A DNA stretch of 64,000 nt from Jiangella mangrovi (lineage in GTDB: Bacteria > Actinomycetota > Actinomycetes > Jiangellales > Jiangellaceae), in assembly GCF_014204975.1 (NCBI RefSeq), contig NZ_JACHMM010000001.1, forward strand, positions 558,001 to 622,000. The letters run 5' to 3'. A program made the position numbers and the translations under genes. Position 1 is the first letter of the stretch; every line of letters begins with the position of its first letter. Positions 9,930-21,044 of this stretch are shown piece by piece. The notes under the pieces were generated by a model. That model saw nothing but the letters and a program-made list of their open reading frames with translations, did no database searches and was not told the origin of the DNA.

Positions 9930-11612
9930 TCAGTTCTTGACCGAGATGGACAGCGGGTCGACGTAGCCCTTCCAGGTGAAGCCCGGCTCGTTGACGTTCT
10001 CGGACCAGCCGCGCTGGCCGTTGTCGTACCAAAGCGGGATGACCGCCATGTCCTCGGCGAGCAGCGTCTCGGCCTGGTTGTACAGGTCGAGGGCTTCGTC
10101 GCCCTCCAGGCCGGCGGCCTGGCGGATCAGGTCGTCGAACTGCGGGTTGGAGTACCCGCCGTCGTTGGCCGAGCCGTTCGAGGTGTAGAGCGGCGCCAGG
10201 AAGTTCTGGATCGACGGGTAGTCGGCCACCCAGCCGGTCCGGAACGGCGACGTGAGCTCGTTGGCGTTGACCCGGGCGCGGAACGACCCGAAGTCGGGGT
10301 CGAAGTCGCCCTGGCAGGGAACGCCCAGCGCGTTGGTGATCGACGTGCAGGCCGCCTCGACCCACTCGCGGTGGCCACCGTCGGAGTTGCTCGCGATCAT
10401 CAGCGTGCCCTGGATGCCGGCGGTCTGGTCGTAGAGCTCCTTCGCCGCGGCGGCGTCGAACTCGCACCACTCGCCGCAGGTGCCCTCGACGTAGCCGTCG
10501 TTGCCCGGCGGGACCCAGCTGTTGGCCGGCACGTAGTTGCCCGGGCCGTAGGCCGCGGCGATGACGGCCTCGCGGTCGATGGCCTTCGAGATGGCCTTGC
10601 GCAGGTTCGCGTCGGCCCACACGTCGGTGCTCGTCAGCGGGAACGTCATGCTGGTGAACCGCGTGGTCAGCGGCGCCGAGGCCGACCGGCCCTCGAGGTC
10701 GGTCTTCCAGACGTCACCGGCCAGGCCCACCGGCGGGATCTTGTCGAGGATGTCGAGCTGGTTCGACACGACGTCGGCGTAGGCGGCGTCGAGGTCGGCG
10801 TAGATGCGGTACTCGATGTTCTCGACCTGCGGCTTCTCGTCACCGGCGTAGTCGGCGAAGGCCGTCAGGTTGATCGACTGGTTCGGGATCTCCTCGACGA
10901 ACTCGAACGGCCCGTTGCCGACCGGGTGGGCCTCGAACGCGGCCTGGTCGGTGAAGAAGCTCTCCGGCATCGGGTAGAACGCCGAGTAGCCGATGATCGT
11001 CTCGAACAGCGAGTTCGGCGAGCCCAGGGTCACCGTGAAGGTGGTGTCGTCGACGACCTCGAGGCCGCTCATGGCGTCGGCCGTCGCCGAGCCGGGCACG
11101 AAGGCGCCTGCGTCGTCGGTCTGGCCGGCCACCTCGTCGAACCCGGCGATGTTGGCGCCGTCGGGGCCGAAGAAGTACTGGTTGAGCTGGGCGTTCTCAC
11201 CGGCCGCACCGAAGTTCCAGGCGTCGACGAAGCTCTGCGCCGTGACCGGCGTGCCGTCGTGGAACGTCCAGCCGTCCTTGATGGTGATGGTGAACTGGGT
11301 GAAGTCCTCGTTCGGCTCGATCGACTCGGCGACGGCCAGGCCGGGCTCGGCGGTCTCCGGGTCGTACGAGACCAGGCCGGTCCACATCGCGTCGACGATG
11401 TTGCCGCCACCGACCTCGTTGGTGGTGGTCGGGATCAGCGGGTTCTCCGGCTGCGTGCTGTTGATCGACACCGTGCCGGTGGGGCCCTCGCTCGAGCCGC
11501 CCTCGTCACCAGAACCGCTGTCGCCGCCGTCGTCGTCGCCACCGCACGCGGCGAGCACGAGCGTCAGACCAACTGCTGCGACCGCGAATCCTCTGCGGGC
11601 AGAGCCTCGCAT
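9930..11612 (-). CDS. ABC transporter substrate-binding lipoprotein, peptide/Opp family, cassette 1
   Basis: Extracellular lipid-anchored solute receptor, 560 residues. The signal peptide ends in the lipobox LAAC with Cys at about residue 23, followed by a Gly/Asp/Ser linker. Family segments include VAESIEPNEDFTQFTITIK, GWTFHDGTPVTAQSF and, late, DMAVIPLWYDNGQ. An ATG at 11612 with GAGGAGG just upstream fixes the start. It shares many segments with the cassette 2 protein at 13858 (NGSANDGGYSNPQFD versus GASANDGDYSNPDFD). The substrate cannot be read from sequence; peptides are the default for this family. Confidence 0.92.
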   Translation of the reverse strand: MRGSARRGFAVAAVGLTLVLAACGGDDDGGDSGSGDEGGSSEGPTGTVSINSTQPENPLIPTTTNEVGGGNIVDAMWTGLVSYDPETAEPGLAVAESIEPNEDFTQFTITIKDGWTFHDGTPVTAQSFVDAWNFGAAGENAQLNQYFFGPDGANIAGFDEVAGQTDDAGAFVPGSATADAMSGLEVVDDTTFTVTLGSPNSLFETIIGYSAFYPMPESFFTDQAAFEAHPVGNGPFEFVEEIPNQSINLTAFADYAGDEKPQVENIEYRIYADLDAAYADVVSNQLDILDKIPPVGLAGDVWKTDLEGRSASAPLTTRFTSMTFPLTSTDVWADANLRKAISKAIDREAVIAAAYGPGNYVPANSWVPPGNDGYVEGTCGEWCEFDAAAAKELYDQTAGIQGTLMIASNSDGGHREWVEAACTSITNALGVPCQGDFDPDFGSFRARVNANELTSPFRTGWVADYPSIQNFLAPLYTSNGSANDGGYSNPQFDDLIRQAAGLEGDEALDLYNQAETLLAEDMAVIPLWYDNGQRGWSENVNEPGFTWKGYVDPLSISVKN

Positions 11613-11786
11613 GGAATCCTCCTCTAACGGGCCTGCGCCCTGTGGTGATCATGGGCGTGGCCGATCGGCCTCGCCGCAGGGTGCGGATCTGCGCGCAGCC
11701 GGGTACGGTCGCGATCCCGATCCGCGTCCTCATTTCTAAACCCGGGCCTGGCTGCGGGCAAGCCTGACCGGACGGACGACTCACAA

Positions 11787-11804
11787 CGCAACCGGACTGT
11801 GACC
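11787..11804 (-). promoter_or_regulatory. 18-bp motif shared by the two twin cassettes (copy 1)
   Basis: On the plus strand this reads CGCAACCGGACTGTGACC. It matches 17 of 18 bases of the motif at 15654-15671. It lies 175-192 nt upstream of the cassette 1 binding-protein start, nearly the same distance as copy 2 from its gene. Candidate operator or promoter element. Confidence 0.6.
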
Positions 11805-11902
11805 ATACTGGCTGATTGCTGTGATCCTGCCGCCCCGCAGGCGTGTGAGCTGCGGAATCTTCGGCCGGAGCAGTCCGTTAACGTGATGTTTGCGGCATTG
11901 GC

Positions 11903-11934
11903 GTGGCGCCGGTCACACCCGTGTCCGGCGCCAC
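11903..11934 (-). terminator. Hairpin terminating cassette 2
   Basis: Arms 11903-11912 and 11925-11934 pair perfectly over 10 bp (GTGGCGCCGG/CCGGCGCCAC), and the loop contains a further short ACAC/GTGT stem. It is 5 bp past the stop of the cassette 2 permease. No T-run. Confidence 0.75.
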
Positions 11935-11939
11935 ACCGC

Positions 11940-12872
11940 TCAGCGCAGCTTGGGGTCGAAGGCGTCGCGGACGGCGTCGCCGAGCATGATGAAGGCGAGC
12001 ACCGTCACCGACAGGAACACGCTCGGGAACAGCAGCATGTGCGGCGACTGGCGCACGTACGTCCGGGCCTCGCTGATCGCCGTGCCCCAGGAGATGACCG
12101 GCGCCTGCAGCCCGATGCCCAGGAACGACAGCGTCGCCTCGAGGACCACGAACACCCCGAGGATGATCGTCGAGTAGACGATGACCGGCGCCATGGCGTT
12201 GGGGACGATGTGGCGCAGCAGGATCCGCCGCGGCCCCGCGCCGAGTCCGCGCGCGGCGTTGACGAAGTCGGCCTCCTTGACCTGGATGACGGTCGAGCGC
12301 ATGAGCCGGGCCACCGTCGTCCAGCCGAGCACGCCGAGCGCCAGCACGACCTTCCCGATGGTCTGCCAGGCCGGCGTGTGCACGTCCGACGGGAACGTCG
12401 CGAGCACGATGATCGCGCCGAGCAGCATGGGGACGGCGAAGAACATGTCCGTGACCCGCGAGAGCAGGGCGTCGACGCGGCCGCCGTGGTAGCCGGCCAG
12501 CATGCCGACCACGCTGCCGACGATCGCGATGCCGACGGTGGTCAGGACGCCGACCAGGATCGACGCCCGGGCGCCGTAGATGGTCCGCGCGTACATGTCG
12601 CAGCCCTGCAGGTCGTAGCCGAACCAGGCACTGCCGCTCGGTGGCAGCCGGGACAGCGCCAGGTCGCAGTCGCGCGGGTCGCTGCTCGTGAACAGGCCGG
12701 GCGCCACGGCCATGGCGATCAGCACGAGGATGATCGCCGCCGAGATCAGGAACAGTGGGCTACGCCGCAGGTCCTGCCAGGCGTCGCCGGCCAGCGAGCG
12801 GGGCGTGCTCGCCGCGTGGCCGCCTCCGCGCCGGCGCCGGACCCGCCGTCTGCTCCGCCGTCCGTCATGCAT
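11940..12872 (-). CDS. Peptide-type ABC permease (OppC/DppC-like), cassette 2
   Basis: Membrane permease, 310 residues, with an Arg-rich N-terminal tail (residues 3-16) before the first helix. GARASILVGVLTTVG opens the core, the coupling loop FVNAARGLGAGPRRILLRHI is intact and the C-terminus is DAFDPKLR. It overlaps the DppB-like gene by 8 bp. It is the last gene of cassette 2: no ATPase genes follow before the hairpin at 11903-11934, so it probably uses the ATPases at 5890-7972. Confidence 0.92.
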   Translation of the reverse strand: MHDGRRSRRRVRRRRGGGHAASTPRSLAGDAWQDLRRSPLFLISAAIILVLIAMAVAPGLFTSSDPRDCDLALSRLPPSGSAWFGYDLQGCDMYARTIYGARASILVGVLTTVGIAIVGSVVGMLAGYHGGRVDALLSRVTDMFFAVPMLLGAIIVLATFPSDVHTPAWQTIGKVVLALGVLGWTTVARLMRSTVIQVKEADFVNAARGLGAGPRRILLRHIVPNAMAPVIVYSTIILGVFVVLEATLSFLGIGLQAPVISWGTAISEARTYVRQSPHMLLFPSVFLSVTVLAFIMLGDAVRDAFDPKLR

Positions 12873-13785
12873 GGCGGATCCTCGGGTCGAGCACGGCGTA
12901 CAACAGGTCGACGAGCAGGTTCACGATGAGGAACACGAGGACGAGGACGGTGACGGCGGCCGTCACGGTGCCGCCCTCGTGGGCGTTGATCCCGCGGAAG
13001 ATCATGTCGCCGACGCCCGGGATGTTGAAGATGCCTTCGATGACGACGGCGCCGCCGAGCAGCCCGCCGAAGTCGGCGCCGACGAAGGTCACGACGGGGA
13101 TCAGCGAGTTCCGCAGGGTGTGCACGCCGACCACGCGCTGGCGCGGCAGGCCCTTGGCGATCGCGGTGCGCACGTAGTCCGAGCGCAGGTTCTCGACCAG
13201 GTTCGCCCGGGTCAGCCGGGCCACGAACGCCAGTGACAGGCTGCCCAGCACGACGGCGGGGAGGATCAGCGAGAAGAAGGTGCCGTCGAAGGTCACCGGG
13301 AACCAGCCGAGGCGCACGCCGAACGTGACCTGCGCCAGCAGTCCGATGACGAACACCGGAACCGACACCAGCACCAGCGTGCTGACCAGGACCAGGTTGT
13401 CGAGGAACCCGCCGCGGCGGATCCCGGCCAGCACGCCGGCCGCGACGCCGATGACCAGCTCGACGGCGATGGCGAGCAGCGTCAGTTTGAGCGTCGTCGG
13501 GTAGCGCTGCAGCAGCTCGCCGGCGACGGACACCCCCGAGAACGTCTGCCCGAAGTCGCCGGTGAGCAGCTTGCCCATGTACTTCACGTACTGCACGGGC
13601 AGCGGGTCGTCGAGGTTGTAGGCGGCCGACATGCGCTCGACGTAGCTCTGCGGGCAGGGCCGGTCGCCGCACTTCGCCGCGAACGGGTCGCCGGGCAGCG
13701 CCCACACCAGCGCGTAGATGAGGAACGTGGTCCCGATGACCACCGGCACCATCTGGCCGAGGCGCTGGACGACGTACCGACCCAT
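12865..13785 (-). CDS. Peptide-type ABC permease (OppB/DppB-like), cassette 2
   Basis: Membrane permease, 306 residues, starting MGRYVVQRLGQMVPVV with AAGGAAGG just upstream. It is plainly paralogous to the cassette 1 permease along its whole length, including the loop cysteines (KCGDRPCPQSY) and the segment NSLIPVVTFVGADFGGLLGG. The coupling loop YVRTAIAKGLPRQRVVGVH is intact. Confidence 0.93.
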   Translation of the reverse strand: MGRYVVQRLGQMVPVVIGTTFLIYALVWALPGDPFAAKCGDRPCPQSYVERMSAAYNLDDPLPVQYVKYMGKLLTGDFGQTFSGVSVAGELLQRYPTTLKLTLLAIAVELVIGVAAGVLAGIRRGGFLDNLVLVSTLVLVSVPVFVIGLLAQVTFGVRLGWFPVTFDGTFFSLILPAVVLGSLSLAFVARLTRANLVENLRSDYVRTAIAKGLPRQRVVGVHTLRNSLIPVVTFVGADFGGLLGGAVVIEGIFNIPGVGDMIFRGINAHEGGTVTAAVTVLVLVFLIVNLLVDLLYAVLDPRIRHA

Positions 13786-13814
13786 GACCTTCCTTCAGCG
13801 ATCAGCGGCACCGC

Positions 13815-13853
13815 CGTGCGCGCGCCGCGTCAGACTGTACGGCGTCGCGCACG
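13815..13853 (-). terminator. Hairpin between binding-protein and permease genes, cassette 2
   Basis: Arms around 13815-13827 and 13840-13853 pair with one bulged base (outer 8-bp stem CGTGCGCG/CGCGCACG plus an inner 4-5 bp). It starts 4 bp beyond the binding-protein stop, in the same relative place as the hairpin of cassette 1. Probably a partial terminator or mRNA stabiliser. Confidence 0.6.
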
Positions 13854-13857
13854 AGCG

Positions 13858-15498
13858 TCAGCCGGTGGTCGTCCGCACGGTCAGCAGGTCGACCGTCTGG
13901 AAGATCGTGATCTGGACGTTCTCGACGTGGGTCGAGTAGCCGGCGATGTTCACCCGGTTCCACAGCGGGATGGCCGGCATGTCCGCGGCCAGCATCTGCT
14001 CGGCCTCGCGGTAGCCCGCGGCGGCCGCCTCGGCGTCCGGGTTCGCGGCGGCGGCCTTGACCGCGGCGTCGAAGTCGGGGTTGCTGTAGTCGCCGTCGTT
14101 CGCCGACGCACCCGTGGCGAAAACGGGCACCAGGAAGTTCTCGAGCGACGGGTAGTCCATCTGCCAGCCGGTGCGGAAGACGCCGCCCATCTCGCGCGCC
14201 GTGATCTGGTCGCGGAAGGTGGCGAGGTCGACCACGCCCCGGCCGAGGCACGGGACGTCGAGCGCGTTGGTGATGGAGGTGCAGACCGCGTCGACCCAGG
14301 CCTTGTGGTCGGAGTCGCTGTTGTACGAGATGGTGATGGTGCCGTCGTAGCCGCCGGAGTCGTCGAAGAGCGTCTTCGCGGCCGCGGCGTCGTAGGTGCA
14401 GTAGGTGCCGCAGGCGCCGTCCTGGAAGCCCGGGACCACCGGCGAGACCCAGCCGTTGGCCGGGATGCGGGCGCCGGAGAAGATCTTGTCGACGATGAGC
14501 GGGCGGTCGATCGCCATCGAGATGGCCTGCCGGATCCCGGCTTCGTCGTAGGTGCTGTCGACGGCGCTGGGCGCGAACGTCATGGTCTCGAGGACGCCCG
14601 TCGGCCGCGAGACGAACCGCTCGCCGAGGTCGATCTTGTAGGTGTCGCCAGCCAGGGCCGACGTCGGCAGCAGCGGCATGATGTCGAGCTGGTCGGCCTG
14701 CAGGTCGTTGTAGGCGGCGTCGTCGTTCTCGTAGATGCGGTAGGTCGCGCCGTCGATGCTCGGCTTGACGTCGCCCGCGTAGTCCTCGTAGGCCGAGATC
14801 CGGATGTCGATGTTCGGCTCCCAGGAGTCGAACTGGAACGGCCCGGTGCCGATGGGGTGCTGGCCGAACGCCTCGGGGTCCTCGAAGAACGACTGCGGCA
14901 GCGGGGCGAACGCCGTGTAGCCCAGGCGCATCGGGAACTGCGACTCGGGCTGGGACAGCGTGACGGTGAACGTGAGGTCGTCGACGACCGCGAGGCCGGA
15001 CATCGTCTCGGCCGCCGCCGACCCGTCGATGTAGTTGCCTTCGTCGTCGACCTCGCCCTGGACCTCGGCGTAGCCGGCGATCGGCTCGAAGAAGTAGCTG
15101 TTCAGCGTGGCGTTCGCGCCGGAGGCGGCCCAGTTCCACGCGTCGACGAAGCTGCTCGAGGTGACCGGGGTGCCGTCGTGGAACGTCCAGCCGTCCTTCA
15201 GCGTGATGGTCCAGGTCACGCTGTCCTCGGTCGAGATGTCGGCGGCGATCTCGTTCTCGGGCTGCCCGTCCTCGGGGTTGTACCTCACGAGGAAGGAGAA
15301 GATCTGGTCCAGGACGTCGCCACCACAGACCTCATTGGTGTTCGCCGGGACGAACGGGCTCTGCGGGTTGCAGCCACGGACGGTGACGGTGTTGCCACCG
15401 TCGGCGGCGGCTCCGTCGTCACCTCCGCCGCAGGCGCCCAGCGTGAGGGCGAGTGCGACGGCTCCCAGCACCACCGACGTGCGGCGCGAGACTGGCAT
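13858..15498 (-). CDS. ABC transporter substrate-binding lipoprotein, peptide/Opp family, cassette 2
   Basis: Extracellular lipoprotein of 546 residues. ATG 15498 is chosen because AGGAGG lies 7 nt upstream; the frame is open further upstream without a ribosome site. The lipobox is LGAC with Cys at about residue 22, followed by GGGDDG. It shares with the cassette 1 protein the fold segments GWTFHDGTPVTSSSFVDAW and DMPAIPLWN and a CxxxC pair near residue 360 (ACGTYC). Substrate unknown; sequence divergence between the two suggests different but related ligands. Confidence 0.92.
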   Translation of the reverse strand: MPVSRRTSVVLGAVALALTLGACGGGDDGAAADGGNTVTVRGCNPQSPFVPANTNEVCGGDVLDQIFSFLVRYNPEDGQPENEIAADISTEDSVTWTITLKDGWTFHDGTPVTSSSFVDAWNWAASGANATLNSYFFEPIAGYAEVQGEVDDEGNYIDGSAAAETMSGLAVVDDLTFTVTLSQPESQFPMRLGYTAFAPLPQSFFEDPEAFGQHPIGTGPFQFDSWEPNIDIRISAYEDYAGDVKPSIDGATYRIYENDDAAYNDLQADQLDIMPLLPTSALAGDTYKIDLGERFVSRPTGVLETMTFAPSAVDSTYDEAGIRQAISMAIDRPLIVDKIFSGARIPANGWVSPVVPGFQDGACGTYCTYDAAAAKTLFDDSGGYDGTITISYNSDSDHKAWVDAVCTSITNALDVPCLGRGVVDLATFRDQITAREMGGVFRTGWQMDYPSLENFLVPVFATGASANDGDYSNPDFDAAVKAAAANPDAEAAAAGYREAEQMLAADMPAIPLWNRVNIAGYSTHVENVQITIFQTVDLLTVRTTTG

Positions 15499-15564
15499 GG
15501 GATTCCTCCTGGGATCTGCCCGAGGCGTGGCATGGCTGCGGACCTGGTCGGCGCCTTTGCCACC

Positions 15565-15582
15565 ATCGGCCATTCGGCCGAT
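15565..15582 (-). promoter_or_regulatory. Inverted repeat upstream of cassette 2 binding-protein gene
   Basis: ATCGGCC and GGCCGAT arms are separated by 4 nt, 67-84 nt upstream of the start. The palindrome upstream of cassette 1 (11659-11670) contains the same GGCCGAT half-site. Candidate regulator site. Confidence 0.45.
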
Positions 15583-15653
15583 TTATGTGCCCGTCACTTT
15601 CTATGTGCCGTTCGCCTCTCAGGGCAAGTCCTGAGTTTCGCCGCCTCACCACT

Positions 15654-15671
15654 CGCAACAGGACTGTGACC
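15654..15671 (-). promoter_or_regulatory. 18-bp motif shared by the two twin cassettes (copy 2)
   Basis: Plus strand CGCAACAGGACTGTGACC, one mismatch from the copy at 11787-11804, 156-173 nt upstream of the cassette 2 binding-protein gene. It partly overlaps the typA terminator hairpin. Confidence 0.6.
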
Positions 15672-15688
15672 TCCTGAACAGGAGGTCA
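15667..15688 (-). terminator. Hairpin downstream of typA
   Basis: A perfect 10-bp stem (TGACCTCCTG/CAGGAGGTCA) with a 2-nt spacer lies 5 bp after the typA stop on the minus strand. No T-run. Confidence 0.65.
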
Positions 15689-15693
15689 GCGGG

Positions 15694-17553
<1,860 letters not shown>

Positions 17554-17701
17554 GCGGAGAACTCGTTCCTGGAAGGGGGAGATGACGCCTAATCCTACGG
17601 CCTGCCGCCCCGCTCCCCCGCATCGCGCCACCGAGCCCCTGGAGTCTTCACCCGCTCGTCACGAACGATGTGGCATCGCTGCGGCCCCGGGCACCGTGAA
17701 C

Positions 17702-18664
17702 TCACATCGATCCGGCAGTGACGTCACACCGTCGACCCGCGTGCCGGCGATGACCCGACTGGACCGCGGCCTCGATCTCCGCGAGCACCGTCCGTGGCTC
17801 GTGACGCAGCCGCCAGGGCGAGACCGGCACGACGGTCCACCCCAGGGCGGCGTAGTGAGCGCGTCGCCGCTCGGTCCGCTCCGGCCCGTCACCGAGCCGG
17901 TGCCACTCCGACGAGTCGACCTCGACCACGACGCGCGCGTCGCGCCAGTGAGCATCGGGAGTCAGCTGAGCGTCGGCCTCCTCGGGCAACGGACGGTTCC
18001 ACAGAGGCTCGTCGAGCACGAGCGAGGTCCGCACGAGGTCGCGCAACTCGCATTCCGGCGCCGACCGGCAGCCCGCCCGCACGTCGCCCAGTGCCAGCCG
18101 GACCAGCGCCGACCCCTGCCACCTGGCATCACCGACGGCGTCGGCCAGCAGCTCGCGCGTGGTCAGGCCGGACTGCACGGCCTCGCAGAGCAGGGCCCGG
18201 ACCGCACGCAGCGGGAACCGGCCTCGGCAGGTGTCGATGACCGCACGCGCCGGCGGCGCGACGGGAACGCCGTCGATCCACCGGGACGCAGGCAGGGCCG
18301 CTGCGCGCCGGAACTCGGCGAAGGCCATTGCGGCCGGCTGCGCGCCCGCCGGCACCAGGCAGATCAGTGGTGCGTCGTCGGGCACATAGCGCAGTCCGTA
18401 GGCGCGGCAGGCGTGGCCACCGCTGATCATCGCGGCAGCGCCGCCGCGCAACAGTGCGGCCCGCACTCGGTGCCGAGGAGTCAACCGGCCGGTGAACGTC
18501 GCGTAGATGCCAGCGGCGAGCCGCTGCCAGTGCCCGCCGGCACCGAGCGCGTGCCGGATGGCGGCAGGCGACATGCCGCAGGCAGCGGCCTGACGCCGGG
18601 TCACGAGACCGTCCTGGGTATCGGCCAGGAGCAACAACTCGTCAGGGATGCGCACGCCGTTCAT
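17702..18664 (-). CDS. AbiEi-antitoxin-like protein with C-terminal Vsr/DUF559-like domain
   Basis: A 320-residue protein. The N-terminal about 60 residues form an AbiEi-type winged helix ([18 protein letters not shown], then [15 protein letters not shown]). The middle part is the usual extension of these proteins (VIDTCRGR, then a Leu/Ala-rich helix region). The last about 80 residues carry EVDSSEWH and [16 protein letters not shown], resembling Vsr/DUF559 PD-(D/E)XK folds. No AbiEii nucleotidyltransferase toxin gene lies next to it, so it is probably a free-standing member of a large actinobacterial family rather than an antitoxin. The start is uncertain: ATG 18664 fits the family; an ATG at 18730 is possible, and neither has a clear ribosome site. 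Confidence 0.75.
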   Translation of the reverse strand: MNGVRIPDELLLLADTQDGLVTRRQAAACGMSPAAIRHALGAGGHWQRLAAGIYATFTGRLTPRHRVRAALLRGGAAAMISGGHACRAYGLRYVPDDAPLICLVPAGAQPAAMAFAEFRRAAALPASRWIDGVPVAPPARAVIDTCRGRFPLRAVRALLCEAVQSGLTTRELLADAVGDARWQGSALVRLALGDVRAGCRSAPECELRDLVRTSLVLDEPLWNRPLPEEADAQLTPDAHWRDARVVVEVDSSEWHRLGDGPERTERRRAHYAALGWTVVPVSPWRLRHEPRTVLAEIEAAVQSGHRRHAGRRCDVTAGSM

Positions 18665-18785
18665 CGTGCGTCGCCGCGCGGCGCCGTGCGTCCGAGAAAC
18701 CGTCGATTGTGGACGACGCGTGCGGGTCATTCGCGTTGTGGAAACCCGCCCCGAAGCATCGATGCGGCATCGCTGCCGGATCGAG

Positions 18786-18821
18786 GTGAGGTCGCTGTCG
18801 CGAGAGGGACAGCGATCTCAC
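18786..18821 (-). terminator. Hairpin at the end of the third Opp-type operon
   Basis: Arms 18786-18799 and 18808-18821 pair over 14 bp with one mismatch and an 8-nt loop, 20 bp after the stop of the ATPase gene at 18842. Confidence 0.7.
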
Positions 18822-18841
18822 TCCGAAACGACGCGGTGAGT

Positions 18842-19882
18842 TCAGACGATGCGGGTGTTGACCTCGGCGAAGTGGCAGGCGACCGGGTGGCCGACGCCGG
18901 TGTCGATGAGCGGCGGCTCCTTGGCGGCGCAGATGTCCTGGGCCTTCCAGCAGCGGGTCCGGAACCGGCAGCCGCTCGGCGGGTCGAGAGGGCTGGGGAC
19001 GTCGCCGGCGAGGATGATGCGCTCGCGGCGGCGCTCCTCGACGGGGTCGGCGGCGGGGGCGGCCGAGAGCAGCGCCTGGGTGTAGGGGTGCGCCGGCCGC
19101 TCGTAGACCTCGTCGCGGGTGCCGGTCTCGACGATCTTGCCGAGGTACATGACGGCGACGCGGTCGGAGATGTGGCGGACGACCGAGAGGTCGTGGGCGA
19201 TGAAGATGTACGCCAGCCCCAGCTCGTCCTGCAGGTCCTCGAGCAGGTTCACGACGCCGGCCTGGACGGACACGTCGAGCGCGGACACCGGCTCGTCGAG
19301 CACCAGCAGCCGCGGCTCCAGCGCCAGGGCCCGGGCGATGCCGATGCGCTGGCGCTGGCCGCCGGAGAACTCGTGCGGGTAGCGGTTGCCGTGCTCGGGG
19401 TTGAGGCCGACCAGCTCGAGCAGCTCGGCGACCCGCTTCTTGCCGCCGCCGCGCCACCGGCCGTGCACCTTGAGCGGCTCGGCGATGATGTCGTTGACCG
19501 GCATCTTCGGGTTCAGCGAGGCGTAGGGGTCCTGGAACACGATCTGCAGGTCGCGCCGGACCTCGTTCATGCCGCGGGCGTCGAGCTTCGTGAGCTCCTT
19601 GCCCTGGAACACCACGGACCCGGACGTCGGCTTGTGCAGCTGCAGGATGGCCCGGCCGGTGGTGGACTTGCCGCAGCCGGACTCGCCGACGACGCCCAGG
19701 GTCTCGCGCGCGTCGACGTGCAGGGAGACGCCCGTGACGGCCTGGACGTGGCCGACGACGCGGCGCAGCAGGCCGCCGCCGTAGACCGGGAAGTGCATGA
19801 CGAGGTCCTGGACGTCGAGCAGGTGCTGCCCGGTGGCGCCCTCGGACGCCGCCTGGGGCGAGGTCTCCGTGGAGGTCACCAT
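18842..19882 (-). CDS. Oligopeptide/dipeptide-type ABC ATPase (OppF/DppF-like), system 3
   Basis: ATPase of 346 residues. ATG 19882 is chosen because it follows the upstream ATPase stop by 1 nt; a longer frame reaching upstream would overlap that gene widely. Walker [11 protein letters not shown]-loop [12 protein letters not shown], signature [15 protein letters not shown], Walker [13 protein letters not shown] and H-loop IAHDLSV are intact, and the C-terminal motif [15 protein letters not shown] is present. Last gene of a five-gene unit running from 25531. Confidence 0.93.
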   Translation of the reverse strand: MVTSTETSPQAASEGATGQHLLDVQDLVMHFPVYGGGLLRRVVGHVQAVTGVSLHVDARETLGVVGESGCGKSTTGRAILQLHKPTSGSVVFQGKELTKLDARGMNEVRRDLQIVFQDPYASLNPKMPVNDIIAEPLKVHGRWRGGGKKRVAELLELVGLNPEHGNRYPHEFSGGQRQRIGIARALALEPRLLVLDEPVSALDVSVQAGVVNLLEDLQDELGLAYIFIAHDLSVVRHISDRVAVMYLGKIVETGTRDEVYERPAHPYTQALLSAAPAADPVEERRRERIILAGDVPSPLDPPSGCRFRTRCWKAQDICAAKEPPLIDTGVGHPVACHFAEVNTRIV

Positions 19883-19883
19883 G

Positions 19884-21044
19884 TCAGACCGCCTCGCTCT
19901 CAGTGCGGAAGAACACCGTCGGGTCGTCGACCTCGGCGAGCTTGTCCCAATGGTGACACGCCGCGACGTGGCCGAGCTCGTCGACGGAGGCCAGCGGCGG
20001 CTCCGACTCATGGCAGACGTCCGTGGCCAGCGGGCAGCGCGGCGAGAACGGGCAGCCCTTCGGCAGGTTGATCAGCGACGGCGGGGTGCCGACGATGGGC
20101 CGCAGCCGTGAGCCGGAGCCGCTGCCCTCGAGCGACGGAATGGACCCCAGCAGCCCGGCGGTGTACGGCATGCGCGGGTGGTAGAACATCCGGTCGGTCT
20201 CGGCGATCTCGACCGGCTTGCCCGCGTACATGACGAGCACCCGGTGCGCCATGCCCGCGACCACGCCGAGGTCATGCGTGATGAGCACGATGGCGGCGTT
20301 GACCTCGTCCTTCACCTGGACCAGCGTCTCGAGGATCTGCGCCTGGACGGTGACGTCGAGGGCCGTGGTGGGCTCGTCGGCGATGATGACGTCGGGGTTG
20401 TTGATGACCGCCATGGCGATCATTGCGCGCTGGCGCATGCCGCCGGAGAACTCGTGCGGGTAGTTGTCGAGGCGCCGCTTCGGCTGCGGGATGCCGACCA
20501 GCGCCAGCATCTCCTCGGCCCGGGCCAGCGCCTTCTTGCGCGGCATGATCTCGTGCGACAGCACCGCCTCGGCGAGCTGGTCGCCGATGGAGTAGACGGG
20601 GTTCAGCGCGGTCATCGGGTCCTGGAAGATCATCCCGATTTTCTTGCCCCGCAGCGCGCGCTGCTGCTTCGCCGACTTCTTCAGCAGGTCGTCGCCGCGG
20701 TACAGGATCTTGCCGGCGATGCGCGCGGACTTGGGCAACAGCCCCATGACCGCCATGGACGACACCGACTTGCCCGAACCGGACTCGCCGACGATGCCCA
20801 GGACCTCGCGCTCGTGGACGGCGTACGAGACGCCCCGCACGGCGCGGACGAGGCCGTCGTCGGTGGGGAACGAGACGGTGAGGTCCTCGACGCGCAGGAC
20901 CTCCTTCTCGCCGGGGCCCGCGGTCTCGTCGAGCTTGGTGGCGACGTGCACCTCGGCCGCGGACTCGGTGACGGCGGGCTGGTCGATGCCGCCCGCGGCG
21001 GGGTCGGGCAGCGGTGCGCCGATCGGCATGCCTGGAGTCGTCAT
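19884..21044 (-). CDS. Oligopeptide/dipeptide-type ABC ATPase (OppD/DppD-like), system 3
   Basis: ATPase of 386 residues with an N-terminal extension of about 45 residues before the ABC domain. Walker [11 protein letters not shown]-loop [12 protein letters not shown], signature [15 protein letters not shown], Walker [13 protein letters not shown] and H-loop ITHDLGV are intact. The C-terminal motif [15 protein letters not shown] is present. Its start overlaps the upstream permease stop by 1 nt (TGATG). Confidence 0.93.
   Translation of the reverse strand: MTTPGMPIGAPLPDPAAGGIDQPAVTESAAEVHVATKLDETAGPGEKEVLRVEDLTVSFPTDDGLVRAVRGVSYAVHEREVLGIVGESGSGKSVSSMAVMGLLPKSARIAGKILYRGDDLLKKSAKQQRALRGKKIGMIFQDPMTALNPVYSIGDQLAEAVLSHEIMPRKKALARAEEMLALVGIPQPKRRLDNYPHEFSGGMRQRAMIAMAVINNPDVIIADEPTTALDVTVQAQILETLVQVKDEVNAAIVLITHDLGVVAGMAHRVLVMYAGKPVEIAETDRMFYHPRMPYTAGLLGSIPSLEGSGSGSRLRPIVGTPPSLINLPKGCPFSPRCPLATDVCHESEPPLASVDELGHVAACHHWDKLAEVDDPTVFFRTESEAV

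Larger units (their letters stand above)
11613..11939. promoter_or_regulatory. 327-bp intergenic region upstream of cassette 1
   Basis: No gene is seen. On the minus strand it holds the leader of the cassette 1 binding-protein gene. Visible elements are a 12-bp perfect palindrome GGCCGATCGGCC at 11659-11670, an 18-bp motif at 11787-11804 shared with the region upstream of cassette 2, and the terminator hairpin of cassette 2 at 11903-11934. No confident -35/-10 pair was found. Confidence 0.6.
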
